Positions 38,813 through 46,546 of a stretch of 64,000 nt of DNA are shown here, one piece after another. Position numbers and translations under genes: made by a program. The notes under the pieces were generated by a model, which saw nothing but the letters and a program-made list of their open reading frames with translations, did no database searches and was not told the origin of the DNA. Source of the DNA: DAOUKH01 sp965207995 (GTDB taxonomy: Bacteria > Chloroflexota > Dehalococcoidia > SHYB01); assembly GCA_965207995.1 (NCBI GenBank), contig OZ242299.1, positions 1,426,001 through 1,490,000 of the forward strand. Reading direction: 5' to 3'. Within the stretch, counting starts at the first letter, position 1; the number at the start of each line of letters is the position of its first letter.

Positions 38813-39979
38813 ATGGAGATTCGCTTTACCGCCGAACAGGAAGCGTGGCGCGACGAGGTCCGCGCCTTCCTCGACAAAGAGCTCCCGCCCGAGAAGGAGT
38901 TCAACCACGAGTTCGAGGAAGACCCCGATCTCTGGGACTTCGCCCGCGAGTTCACCCGCAAGGTCGGCGAGCAGGGCTGGATCGGCCTGACCTGGCCCAA
39001 GGAATACGGCGGCCTCGAACGCACTTCCATCGAGAAGACGATCATGATGGAGGAGTTCACCTACCGCGAGGCGCCGATGATCAACATGATCGGCTGGGGC
39101 CTCGCCGCGGGCAGCCTCCTCGTCGGCGGCACCCACGAGCAGAAGCTCAAGTTCCTCCCCGCCATCGCCAAGATGGAGACCTTCTGGGCCGAGGGCCTCA
39201 CCGAGCCCGACGCCGGCTCCGACCTCGCCTCCCTCCAGACCTCCGCCGTCCGCGACGGCGACTACTGGGTCGTCAACGGCCAGAAGACCTACACCACCTG
39301 GGGCACCCACGCCGACGTCCTCTACCTGGCCGCCCGCACCAACCCTGACGTCCCCAAGCACAAGGGCATCACCGTCTTCTGCCTCGACCTCTCCCTCCCC
39401 GGCATCAGCTTCTCGCCGCTCTTCAACCTCGGAGGCGGACGGCAGAACCATACCTATCTCGACAACGTCCGCATCCCCAACGACATGATGGTCGGCGAGG
39501 AGGGCATGGGCTGGTACTACATCATGAACGCCTTCTACGGCGGGGGCGGCGGCTACGCCGGCCACTCCAAGTACCAGCGCATGCTCGACGACGTCGTCGC
39601 CTACTGTAAAGAGACCACCCGTTACGGCAAACCCTTGATCAAGGACCCGCTCGTGCGGCACGAGCTCGCCAACATGGCGATCACCGTCGAGACGCTCAAG
39701 CTGCTCACCTACGAGGGCCTGTCGGCGGCCAAGTCGACCGAGCCCCCGGCCTTCGGCGGCGCCTTGGGCGTGGTCATAACCAAGGAGGCCCAGCCCCTCT
39801 TCGCCCAAGCGATCACCCGCATCGTGGGGCCGATGAGCCAGGTGAAGAAGGGCAAATGGGCACCTATGGCGGGGCATGCCGAGGAGTGGTACCGCGGCTC
39901 CTTCGCCAACCACGCCGGCGGCACCTCTCAAGTCAAGCGCATGGTCCTGGCCACCCGCGGCCTCGGCCTGCCGCGATAG
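38813..39979 (+). CDS. Acyl-CoA dehydrogenase (first of pair)
   Basis: 388 residues from the ATG with GGAGGA ahead. Three-domain flavoprotein: GWIGLTWPKEYGG, the FAD/substrate motif AEGLTEPDAGSDLASLQT (about 122-139), DYWVVNGQKTYTTWGTHAD (about 145-163), and the C-terminal GGTSQVKRMVLATRGLGLPR. It resembles the long-chain/FadE17-type enzymes that work as two-subunit heteromers. The second gene starts ten bases later, so an alpha2beta2-like pair is likely. It introduces a double bond into an acyl-CoA, passing electrons to ETF; the chain type is not known. No ETF genes are nearby. Confidence 0.93.
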   Translation: MEIRFTAEQEAWRDEVRAFLDKELPPEKEFNHEFEEDPDLWDFAREFTRKVGEQGWIGLTWPKEYGGLERTSIEKTIMMEEFTYREAPMINMIGWGLAAGSLLVGGTHEQKLKFLPAIAKMETFWAEGLTEPDAGSDLASLQTSAVRDGDYWVVNGQKTYTTWGTHADVLYLAARTNPDVPKHKGITVFCLDLSLPGISFSPLFNLGGGRQNHTYLDNVRIPNDMMVGEEGMGWYYIMNAFYGGGGGYAGHSKYQRMLDDVVAYCKETTRYGKPLIKDPLVRHELANMAITVETLKLLTYEGLSAAKSTEPPAFGGALGVVITKEAQPLFAQAITRIVGPMSQVKKGKWAPMAGHAEEWYRGSFANHAGGTSQVKRMVLATRGLGLPR

Positions 39980-39989
39980 GAGGACGGCC

Positions 39990-41114
39990 GTGGACCTCAC
40001 CTTCAACGAACAGCAGCGCGCCATCCAGCAGACGGCCCGCGACTTCTTCAGCGCGAACGCCCCCGCCGAGATGATCAGGGAGCTCGAAGAGAGCGGCCCC
40101 GGCTACTCCCAGGAGCTCTGGAAGGAGATGGCCGCCCTCGACTGGCTCGGCCTCACCTATCCCGAGCAGTACGGCGGCGCCGGCGGCGGCCTCCTCGACC
40201 TCTACCCCATCTACGTCGAGATGGGCCGCTCCATCTTCCCCAGCCCCCACCTCTCAACCGTCGTCCTCGCCGGCGAGACCATCCTCGCCCTCGGCAGCGA
40301 GGAGCAGAAGCAGGACATCCTGCCCCGCATCGTCAGGGGCGACCTCGTTCTCCCCCTCGCCGTCATCGAGCCGACCGGCGAATACGGCCCCGAGGGCGTC
40401 CACACCACCGCGACTCCCAACGGCGACGGCTACCGCCTCCGCGGCGCCAAGAGCCTCGTCCCCTACGCCGAGGCCGCCGAGCAAATCCTGATCGGCGCGC
40501 GCACCGGCCCCGGACGGCTCGACGGCACGCTCTTCCTCGTCGATCCCCAGGCCGAGGGCGTCACCGTCGAGCCTATGGACAACATCGCCGGCTACCGCCT
40601 CTACGCCGTCACCCTTGAGGACGTGCTAGTCCCCGCGAGCGCCATGGTCGGCGGACTCAACCAGGCCTACGCCGCCGCCAAGACGGTCGTCGACCGCGCC
40701 CGCGTGCTCCAGTGCGCCGAGATCGTCGGCGCAGGCGAGAAGATGCTCGACTTCGCCGTCGGCTACGCCAAGGACCGCGTCCAGTTCGGCCGGCCCATCG
40801 GCCAATACCAGGCCGTGCAGTACCTCTGCTCCGACATCGCCATCGACATGCACCTCGCCTCCCTGCTCTCCCGTCAGGCAGCCTGGCTCATCGACGAAGG
40901 CGAGCCCCACGCCAAAGAGGTCGCCATGGCCAAGGCCCACGCCAGCAAGGCCGCCCAGCACATGGCCCACCAGGCCCACGAGGTCCACGCCGGCGCCGCC
41001 TTCATGCTCGAACACGACCTCCAGCTCTACACCCGCCGCGCCAAGCACTGGGAGTTCAACCTCGGCGACACCGCCTACCACGAAGAGCTCGTCGCCCAAG
41101 CCCTCGAAGCGTAG
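39990..41114 (+). CDS. Acyl-CoA dehydrogenase (second of pair)
   Basis: 374 residues from a GTG with AGGAGG straight after the stop of the first gene. Motifs: LGLTYPEQYGGAGGGLLDL, LAVIEPTGEYGP (weaker flavin motif than its partner), DRVQFGRPIGQYQAVQYL and the C-terminal HEVHAGAAFMLEHDLQLYTRRAKHWEF region. The reduced flavin-site motif and conserved pairing suggest that it is the FadE-like beta subunit of a heteromeric acyl-CoA dehydrogenase, as known for steroid side-chain enzymes in actinobacteria. Subunit roles are inference. Confidence 0.92.
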   Translation: MDLTFNEQQRAIQQTARDFFSANAPAEMIRELEESGPGYSQELWKEMAALDWLGLTYPEQYGGAGGGLLDLYPIYVEMGRSIFPSPHLSTVVLAGETILALGSEEQKQDILPRIVRGDLVLPLAVIEPTGEYGPEGVHTTATPNGDGYRLRGAKSLVPYAEAAEQILIGARTGPGRLDGTLFLVDPQAEGVTVEPMDNIAGYRLYAVTLEDVLVPASAMVGGLNQAYAAAKTVVDRARVLQCAEIVGAGEKMLDFAVGYAKDRVQFGRPIGQYQAVQYLCSDIAIDMHLASLLSRQAAWLIDEGEPHAKEVAMAKAHASKAAQHMAHQAHEVHAGAAFMLEHDLQLYTRRAKHWEFNLGDTAYHEELVAQALEA

Positions 41115-41136
41115 GCGATGCCGGCCGGTGAGCCGC

Positions 41137-41142
41137 TATAAT
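41137..41142 (+). promoter_or_regulatory. -10 box (TATAAT) of the SDR gene at 41181
   Basis: Exact TATAAT 39 bases before the GTG start at 41181, in the 66-base gap after the acyl-CoA dehydrogenase pair. Confidence 0.45.
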
Positions 41143-41180
41143 GCCGCCAGCCCCGCCCGGGCGGGAGCCAGGAGGGCGCC

Positions 41181-41993
41181 GTGATCGACCGCTCCATCGC
41201 TGATCTGGACGGCAAGACCGCCATCGTCACCGGCGGAGGCCGGGGCATCGGCAAGGGACTCGCCCTGGGGCTCGCCGCCTTCGGCGCCAACGTCGTCATC
41301 GCCGAGCGCAACCCCGACCTCGCCGAGGAGAGCGCCGCCGAGATTGCCGCCATGGGCGGCAAATCGCTGGCCGCGCCAACCGACGTCCGCGAGTTCGATC
41401 AGGTCAAGGCCGCCGTCGACAAGGCCGTCGAGACCTTCGGCGGTGTCGACGTCCTGGTCAACAACGTCGGCGGCGGCTTCCCCGCCGACTTCCTCCACAT
41501 GAGCGAGCGCGGCTGGGACGCCATCGTCCGCATCAACCTCAAGGCCACCTTCTACTGCACCAAGGCCGTCTCCGAGCGCATGATCGAGCAGGGCCGCGGC
41601 GGCTCGATCATCTCCGTCGCCAGCATCGAGGGCCTCCGCGCCGCTCCCGGCTGGGCCGTCTACGGGGCCTGCAAGGCCGGCATCATCAACTTCACCCAGA
41701 CCATGGCCCTCGAGCTCTCCAAGCACCGCATACGCGTGTCGTGCATCTCGCCGGGGCATATCATCACGCCGGGCATCCCATTCGAGCACGCCCAGGGCGA
41801 CGACAACCCCTACGAGCGCTCGCTCCCCCTACAGCGCCTCGGCACCATCGAGGACATGGCCGGCGTCGCCGCCTTCCTCGCCTCCGACATGTCGGAGTGG
41901 GTCACCGGCATCAACATCCCCGTCGACGGCGGAGCCATGGCCGCCCGCGGCTGGGTCCGCGACCACGAAGGCGTCTGGCTCACCAGCCTCTAG
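41181..41993 (+). CDS. Short-chain dehydrogenase/reductase (SDR)
   Basis: 270 residues, GTG start after AGGAGG. Cofactor loop TGGGRGIGKGLALG (about 17-30), NNVGGG in place of NNAG, Ser in SVASIEG and the YGACK catalytic Tyr/Lys (about 160-164), then SPGHIITPG and VTGINIPVDGG. Third SDR of the window, more distant from the pair at 25-27 kb. By position it may act as the hydroxyacyl-CoA or alcohol dehydrogenase following the acyl-CoA dehydrogenase and crotonase steps, but there is no direct evidence of the substrate. Confidence 0.9.
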   Translation: MIDRSIADLDGKTAIVTGGGRGIGKGLALGLAAFGANVVIAERNPDLAEESAAEIAAMGGKSLAAPTDVREFDQVKAAVDKAVETFGGVDVLVNNVGGGFPADFLHMSERGWDAIVRINLKATFYCTKAVSERMIEQGRGGSIISVASIEGLRAAPGWAVYGACKAGIINFTQTMALELSKHRIRVSCISPGHIITPGIPFEHAQGDDNPYERSLPLQRLGTIEDMAGVAAFLASDMSEWVTGINIPVDGGAMAARGWVRDHEGVWLTSL

Positions 41994-42022
41994 CGCATGG
42001 TAGAGTGGTAGCGGAGCCGCCA

Positions 42023-42400
42023 ATGACTACGCCAACGGAACGTGCTTTGCGCGAGACCGCATGGTTCTCCGCCACCATCGATGCGCTCGACGCGCTGCCG
42101 GTAGGTGCGGACGGCTGGGCCACCGGTGCTACGCGTACGCAACCGGCGGCGGTTGAAAGGCTGCTGCAAGTGCTGACGGAGATTCTGGATGGTCAGACGC
42201 CTCCGCCCGCCATCGTGCCCACCCACGAGGGCGGCGTGCAGGCCGAATGGCATTGCAACGACATCGATCTGGAGATCGAGGTAACGCCGGCGGGGGCCGT
42301 CGAGTATTACTTCAGAAGCCCGCTTGAGGAGCGCGAAGAGCGGGCCGAGGGCGATCTCAGCGCGTTGGCCCAATACGCACAGGCGGTGCGGGCGCGGTAG
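42023..42400 (+). CDS. Conserved-looking small protein, first of an unrecognised pair
   Basis: 125 residues, soluble, no signal. The core VVPTHEGGVQAEWHCNDIDLEIEVTP-type segment (about 65-92; the sequence begins IVPTHEGG) suggests a small beta domain after a helical N-terminal half (VERLLQVLTEILDG). It starts about 30 bases after the SDR stop and is followed by the 125-residue product at 42425 with only 24 bases between. Two small adjacent soluble genes are reminiscent of toxin-antitoxin or immunity pairs, but neither contains a known toxin motif. I do not assign a function. Confidence 0.65.
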   Translation: MTTPTERALRETAWFSATIDALDALPVGADGWATGATRTQPAAVERLLQVLTEILDGQTPPPAIVPTHEGGVQAEWHCNDIDLEIEVTPAGAVEYYFRSPLEEREERAEGDLSALAQYAQAVRAR

Positions 42401-42424
42401 AGGTTTCCGCGTGCGTCTGTGGGG

Positions 42425-42802
42425 ATGGAGCTTGGCGATGACGTCGGCATCAGCAACGACGAAGTCGTGCTCCGTCGCGTACACCAAGGCTTCGTTGTCT
42501 TCGATGAGAACCTTCAACGGAAACGTCCTTCGACACAGGCCTTCAAGCAAGGCGGTGTTAGCGGACTCGTCTCCGTCTATCTGAACGCTGAGACCACGCC
42601 AAACGTCGTCGTTGAGGAAGGTTCGGAGCCATTCCTTGTCGCTATCAGCGTAGGCGTATTGCGAGAACTTGGACTTGGGGTAGTCCGCGATCCCGATTCA
42701 GGAGGCCCTGGGCACTGCCTGATTACTGGCAGGAAGACCAAGGCGACGCTAAACCGAATCGTCCAAGCGGCCGCGTGGGTCGAAGGCTACGCGCCGGAGT
42801 GA
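42425..42802 (+). CDS. Conserved-looking small protein, second of an unrecognised pair
   Basis: 125 residues starting MELGDDVGISNDEVVLRRVH; a GTG six bases earlier is also in frame. The N-terminal part contains FVVFDENLQRKRPSTQAFKQ and the centre reads GLVSVYLN. The last third (GHCLITGRKTKATLNRIVQAA) ends with a predicted helix. The first residues before 42425 have no strong ribosome-binding site, so translation may be coupled to the gene at 42023. Not recognised. Confidence 0.65.
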   Translation: MELGDDVGISNDEVVLRRVHQGFVVFDENLQRKRPSTQAFKQGGVSGLVSVYLNAETTPNVVVEEGSEPFLVAISVGVLRELGLGVVRDPDSGGPGHCLITGRKTKATLNRIVQAAAWVEGYAPE

Positions 42803-42829
42803 CTGTTCGTCGCCCCCACGGCTTGACCT

Positions 42830-43612
42830 ATGAATGACCCGCGCCCGCCCGACGGCGAGCCCTCCTTAGCGCTCGTCGCCGAACTTGACCGCCTGCAGCT
42901 CCGGGCCTGGCCCGCCGCCCACGAGGAAAGTCTCGGCGGCTGGCGGCTGCGCTTCACCGACGGCGTCACCCGCCGCGCCAACTCCGTCCTCCCCCACGGA
43001 TCCGCCCCGCCGGATATCGAGGATGCCATCGCGCGCGTCGAGGCGGCCTACGCCGAGCGCGGCCTCAAGCCACGGTTCCTCGTCTCGCCCGCCGCGTCGC
43101 CGCCCGACCTAGACCCCATCCTTGCCGAGCGAGGCTACGCGGCGGAGGCGGCAACCCTGGTGCAGACGGCCGGCTTTCCCCTTCGTCCGCTGCCCGCGCC
43201 GGAAGTTATCGACGTGGAGTTAGGCGACTTCGACGAGGCCTGGCTATCCGCCTACGCCGCGGCCGAGTCTCTAACCCCCGGCGAGGTCGAGGGGCGCCGC
43301 GGCATCCACCGGCGGATACGCGCCGGCGCCGGCTACGCCACTGCCCGCATCGACGGCAAGGTCGCAGGCGTGGGCTCCGTCGTCGTCGAGGACGGCTGGG
43401 CCGGCGTCCACAACATGGCGACCACCACCGAGCATCGTCGCCGAGGGGCCGCCCGCGCCGTGCTGCACGCCCTCCTGGAATGGGCCGCTGCCCACGGTGC
43501 CACGCGCTCCTACCTCGCTGTCATGGAGACCAACGAAGCGGCCCGCGCCCTCTACGAGAAGTCCGGCTACACGACGGCCTACCGGTACTGGTACCGCGCC
43601 AAGCGCCGCTAG
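42830..43612 (+). CDS. GNAT-family N-acetyltransferase
   Basis: 260 residues. C-terminal GNAT fold: VAGVGSVVVEDGWAGVHNMAT (beta4/5), the acetyl-CoA loop TTEHRRRGAARAVLHALLEWAAAHG (about 200-224) and YLAVMETNEAARALYEKSGY. The N-terminal half (AWPAAHEESLGGWRLRFTDGVTRRANSV) matches the extension of acetyltransferases that carry a degenerate first GNAT repeat. Transfers an acetyl group to an amine; target unknown. It starts 28 bases after the previous gene. Confidence 0.9.
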   Translation: MNDPRPPDGEPSLALVAELDRLQLRAWPAAHEESLGGWRLRFTDGVTRRANSVLPHGSAPPDIEDAIARVEAAYAERGLKPRFLVSPAASPPDLDPILAERGYAAEAATLVQTAGFPLRPLPAPEVIDVELGDFDEAWLSAYAAAESLTPGEVEGRRGIHRRIRAGAGYATARIDGKVAGVGSVVVEDGWAGVHNMATTTEHRRRGAARAVLHALLEWAAAHGATRSYLAVMETNEAARALYEKSGYTTAYRYWYRAKRR

Positions 43613-43637
43613 CCACCCCTGAGTTCATTGCGGCGAG

Positions 43638-44126
43638 TTAAGGCCGGGTCAGCAACACCGCTAGGGCCACCACCGTCAGCACCAGCAGCAGGTTGACGCG
43701 GGCCGCCCACTGGACAAGCAGGCGCGCCGGGCCGGTGGGCAGCGGCGAACCCGACGACCGCGCCGCGGCCAGCCGGTCCATCATCCTCGGCCCCAGCCAA
43801 AAGTCGTGGGCGAGGCTGAGCAGAATCACAATGACGAACAGCCCGGTCTTCATCTGGAGAAATTGGATGAAGTGGCTCTCTCCCGTGAAGAACGTGCCGG
43901 GCCGGACGTCCCAGTGCGTCCAAGCCAGGTAGGCGCCGGTGCCGGCCAGCACCACCATTGACGCCCACGCCACGGGAACGAACTTCTTGGCCGCGGCGCG
44001 CAGGACTGCAAACCCCGCCCCGGCGTCCCGGCGGGCCAGAGGGACCATCACCATAGCGAGGAACAGCATCCCGCCCAGCCAGATGATGGCAGCGACGATG
44101 TGGAGGTAGACAATGGCTTGATACAT
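43638..44126 (-). CDS. Four-helix membrane protein (CopD/DUF4149-like)
   Basis: 162 residues with four hydrophobic helices (about 3-27, 52-70, 92-112, 133-158). Helix 1 carries a conserved His (VYLHIVAAIIWLGGM) as in CopD-like and DUF4149 proteins. A second HDFWLGPRMMDR motif ends helix 3. The family is often linked to copper handling or heme-like ligands, but the evidence for this protein is only the His pattern. Next gene on the same strand is the ArsC-type protein upstream. Confidence 0.75.
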   Translation of the reverse strand: MYQAIVYLHIVAAIIWLGGMLFLAMVMVPLARRDAGAGFAVLRAAAKKFVPVAWASMVVLAGTGAYLAWTHWDVRPGTFFTGESHFIQFLQMKTGLFVIVILLSLAHDFWLGPRMMDRLAAARSSGSPLPTGPARLLVQWAARVNLLLVLTVVALAVLLTRP

Positions 44127-44164
44127 CGGCGGTTGCCTCTGCTACTCGATTTCGCCCCACCCCG

Positions 44165-44557
44165 CTACGACTCCGCGATCAGGGCGCGCACGTGTGCCTC
44201 GACGTCGTCCCGGATGGCCCGAACGCGCTCGATGGGCTGGCCGTGGGGATCGTCCAGCGCCCAGTCCTCGGCATCGAGCATGAACGTGGGGCACGCCCCG
44301 TCCGCGTAGCAGCCCATGGTGAAGATGCGGTCGGCGCGGCGCGCCATCTCCGGCGTGAGCAGCTTGGGTTGCTGCCCGGTGATGTCGAGCCCCCGCTCTT
44401 GCATCGCCTCGACGACCACAGGGTTGAGCCCCGTCGTCGGCTCCGTGCCCGCCGACTCAGCGTCGAGCCGCCCTTCGGACAGCTCCCGCGCGAACGCTTC
44501 CGCCATCTGGCTGCGCCCGCTGTTATGCACGCACACGAACAGGACGCGGCGCGTCAC
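44165..44557 (-). CDS. arsC: Arsenate reductase, thioredoxin-coupled (low-molecular-weight phosphatase fold)
   Basis: 130 residues, the size of Staphylococcus-type ArsC. P-loop nucleophile CVHNSGRSQMAEAF (Cys9), and the two resolving cysteines in FTMGCYADGACP (spacing of seven, as in pI258 ArsC). The DPHGQP segment supplies the catalytic Asp. This combination indicates a reductase rather than a plain phosphotyrosine phosphatase. No arsB/acr3 or ArsR regulator lies nearby, so arsenate detoxification here would need an efflux gene elsewhere. Confidence 0.88.
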   Translation of the reverse strand: MTRRVLFVCVHNSGRSQMAEAFARELSEGRLDAESAGTEPTTGLNPVVVEAMQERGLDITGQQPKLLTPEMARRADRIFTMGCYADGACPTFMLDAEDWALDDPHGQPIERVRAIRDDVEAHVRALIAES

Positions 44558-44568
44558 GCATGCCCTCT

Positions 44569-45759
44569 CTACAAGCGGTAGAAGTCGACAGCGTTCCCGC
44601 CCCGGATCTTCGCCTGCTCCTCCTCCGAAAGCCGGGAGATGTTCTCGTTGAGCATCTGCACGAAGCCGGGATAGAATGCGTCGGGATGGGGATAGTCAGA
44701 ACCCCAGATGATGCGGTCCGCGCCCAGCCACTCCGCCGAGGGCACCAGCATCGCCTCCTCGGGGTCGAACGAGATCCACCAGTTGCGGCGGAAGTACTCG
44801 CTCGGCGTCATTGTTAGGTGCGGAAGGGTGTGGCCCATGTACTCGAACCTGCTGTCGAGCCGTTCGAGGAAGGGAACAAGCCAGCCGCCGCCGCTCTCCA
44901 GCATCCCGAAGTTCAGGTTGGGGAAGCGTTCGCAGATGCCGCCGGTGATGATGCCCATGATCGTGTGCATCCCGTCGACGGGATGGTTGAACGGCGTCCG
45001 CATGTACATCCGTTCCGAGTCGGGGCCGATGATGTCAAACAGGCTCGCCGAGCCGAACATCGAGTCGCCCGGGAATGGGTGGAAGCCGATCGCGACGCCG
45101 AGCTCCTCACATGTCCGCCAGAAGGGGTCGTAGGTGTCGTGCCACCACTTGACGTCGGCGTTGGGCAGCGTGTCGCGGAGGAAGACGGCCCGGAAGTTGT
45201 GCTCGTCGTAGCAGCGGCGCACCTCTTCGCACGCCGCCTCGACGTCGTGGATCGCCACGATGTTCGTCGCCCCCATCATCCGTTGCGGGTCCTCCGAGCA
45301 CCACTCCGCCAGCCAATCGTTCAGCGCCCGGTTCACCGCGATGTGATAGTCCGAGTCGGGAATCCAGGTGAGCGCCCCGGTGGGGTACATGACCGCGGCG
45401 TCGATGCCCTCGTCGTCCATGACCCCGAGCCGCGCCGCCGACTCGACCGCGCCCGGCGGCAGCGAGCCGTACATGCTCTTCTGGCGCTTCGTCCCGTCGG
45501 CCTCACGGGTGCCGCTCACCGCGAGCAGCCCCTGCTGGTGCTCCTCGCTCTCCCTCGTAAAGACGACGTTCCCGAAGTTGACGCTGCCCTCGCTGATCCA
45601 ATCGCGCCCACCCCAGTCCTCCGCGCCGTCCTCCTTGACGATGCGGTGCGGCGCCACCTCCCGGTACTTCGCCTCGATGTACGGTCGCAGGTCCTGCGGC
45701 TCCATATAGTGCCCGTCCGCGTCGACAACCTTGAGCTTGATCTTCGCTTCCGTCGTCAT
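44569..45759 (-). CDS. Amidohydrolase 2 family protein
   Basis: 396 residues from the ATG after GGAGGAGGAA. Metal motif DADGHYMEP at the N-terminus, then AVMYPTGALTW, FRAVFLRDTLPNADVKWWHDTYDPFW, GFHPFPGD (metal His), MHTIMGIITGG, GGGWLVPFLERLDSRFEYM and the catalytic Asp in IIWGSDYPHPDAF. Shares the layout of the 37571 protein, though only in motifs. Both belong to the group with aromatic-acid decarboxylases and related hydrolases. It is downstream of nothing on this strand; the -10 box is at 45818-45823. Confidence 0.9.
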   Translation of the reverse strand: MTTEAKIKLKVVDADGHYMEPQDLRPYIEAKYREVAPHRIVKEDGAEDWGGRDWISEGSVNFGNVVFTRESEEHQQGLLAVSGTREADGTKRQKSMYGSLPPGAVESAARLGVMDDEGIDAAVMYPTGALTWIPDSDYHIAVNRALNDWLAEWCSEDPQRMMGATNIVAIHDVEAACEEVRRCYDEHNFRAVFLRDTLPNADVKWWHDTYDPFWRTCEELGVAIGFHPFPGDSMFGSASLFDIIGPDSERMYMRTPFNHPVDGMHTIMGIITGGICERFPNLNFGMLESGGGWLVPFLERLDSRFEYMGHTLPHLTMTPSEYFRRNWWISFDPEEAMLVPSAEWLGADRIIWGSDYPHPDAFYPGFVQMLNENISRLSEEEQAKIRGGNAVDFYRL

Positions 45760-45817
45760 CCTATTCCTCCTCCAACCGCCCGCTCCCCAACCGGTCGAGC
45801 GGCCATCTGCGGGCCCT

Positions 45818-45823
45818 ACTATA
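45818..45823 (-). promoter_or_regulatory. Candidate -10 box (TATAGT) of the amidohydrolase gene
   Basis: TATAGT on the minus strand, 59 bases before the start at 45759. Confidence 0.4.
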
Positions 45824-45931
45824 GCGGCTGGGCCCGCCGCCGCGAACCCGTTACCGCCCTCCTTGACCCTCGTTCGCACCCCTCCCTATACTCACCCCAC
45901 GACCCCCAACCTGCCCCCGAGGGCCCGCCCT

Positions 45932-46546
45932 TTGGAAATCACCCGCCACGGCCCCCGCTGCTTCCACCTGAAGTCGTCCGACCTCAGCGTGCTCACCGAC
46001 CCCGTCGAGGACGGCCAGACGGCCGACGCGCCCGCCGCCGACGTCATCGTGTGGAGCGTCGAGGACGACGAAGCGCTGCAGGCCACGGGCAAGGCCGCGA
46101 AACGGCTGATTCGCGGCCCCGGCGAATACGAAATCTCCGGCGTCTCCATCCACGGCGTGCGCACCTACCGCGACGCCGAAAGAGGCGCCGCCCGCGGCCG
46201 CAACACCGCCTACACCCTCTCGATGGACAACGTGCAGGTCTGCTACCTGGGGCGCATCGGCCACACCCCCACCTCCGACCACGCCTCCGCGCTCGGCGAC
46301 GTCGACGTCCTCCTCGTCCCCGTCGGCGACGAAGGGCTGGACATCGCAGCCGTGGCGGAGACCGTCGGCGTCCTCGAACCCCGCCTCATCGTGCCCATCG
46401 GCGCCCCCACCGAGAACGAGGTCGCCGCGGTGGCGAAGGAGACCGGCGCCGCCATGCAGCCCCCCGTAGGGAGGCTTTCCGTCAGTCGTTCGTCGCTGCC
46501 CGCGGAACCGCAGATCGCGGCGCTCTCCACCGGCGGAGAGGACTAG
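45932..46546 (+). CDS. Metallo-beta-lactamase-fold protein without metal ligands
   Basis: 204 residues, TTG start (LEITRHGPRCFHLKSSD). The chain follows the UlaG/YtkL-like MBL subgroup (MEITWLGHACF..., RGPGEYE, HLGDLGH, GDVDVLLVPVG). Every metal site has changed. GPRC replaces GHAC, the loop that should be HxHxDH reads VIVWSVEDDE, and the C-terminal His region reads IVPIGAP. A catalytic role is therefore unlikely. It may be structural or regulatory. Its stop interlocks (CTAG) with the convergent surface gene at 46543. Weak ribosome-binding site, so the start is uncertain. Confidence 0.8.
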   Translation: MEITRHGPRCFHLKSSDLSVLTDPVEDGQTADAPAADVIVWSVEDDEALQATGKAAKRLIRGPGEYEISGVSIHGVRTYRDAERGAARGRNTAYTLSMDNVQVCYLGRIGHTPTSDHASALGDVDVLLVPVGDEGLDIAAVAETVGVLEPRLIVPIGAPTENEVAAVAKETGAAMQPPVGRLSVSRSSLPAEPQIAALSTGGED

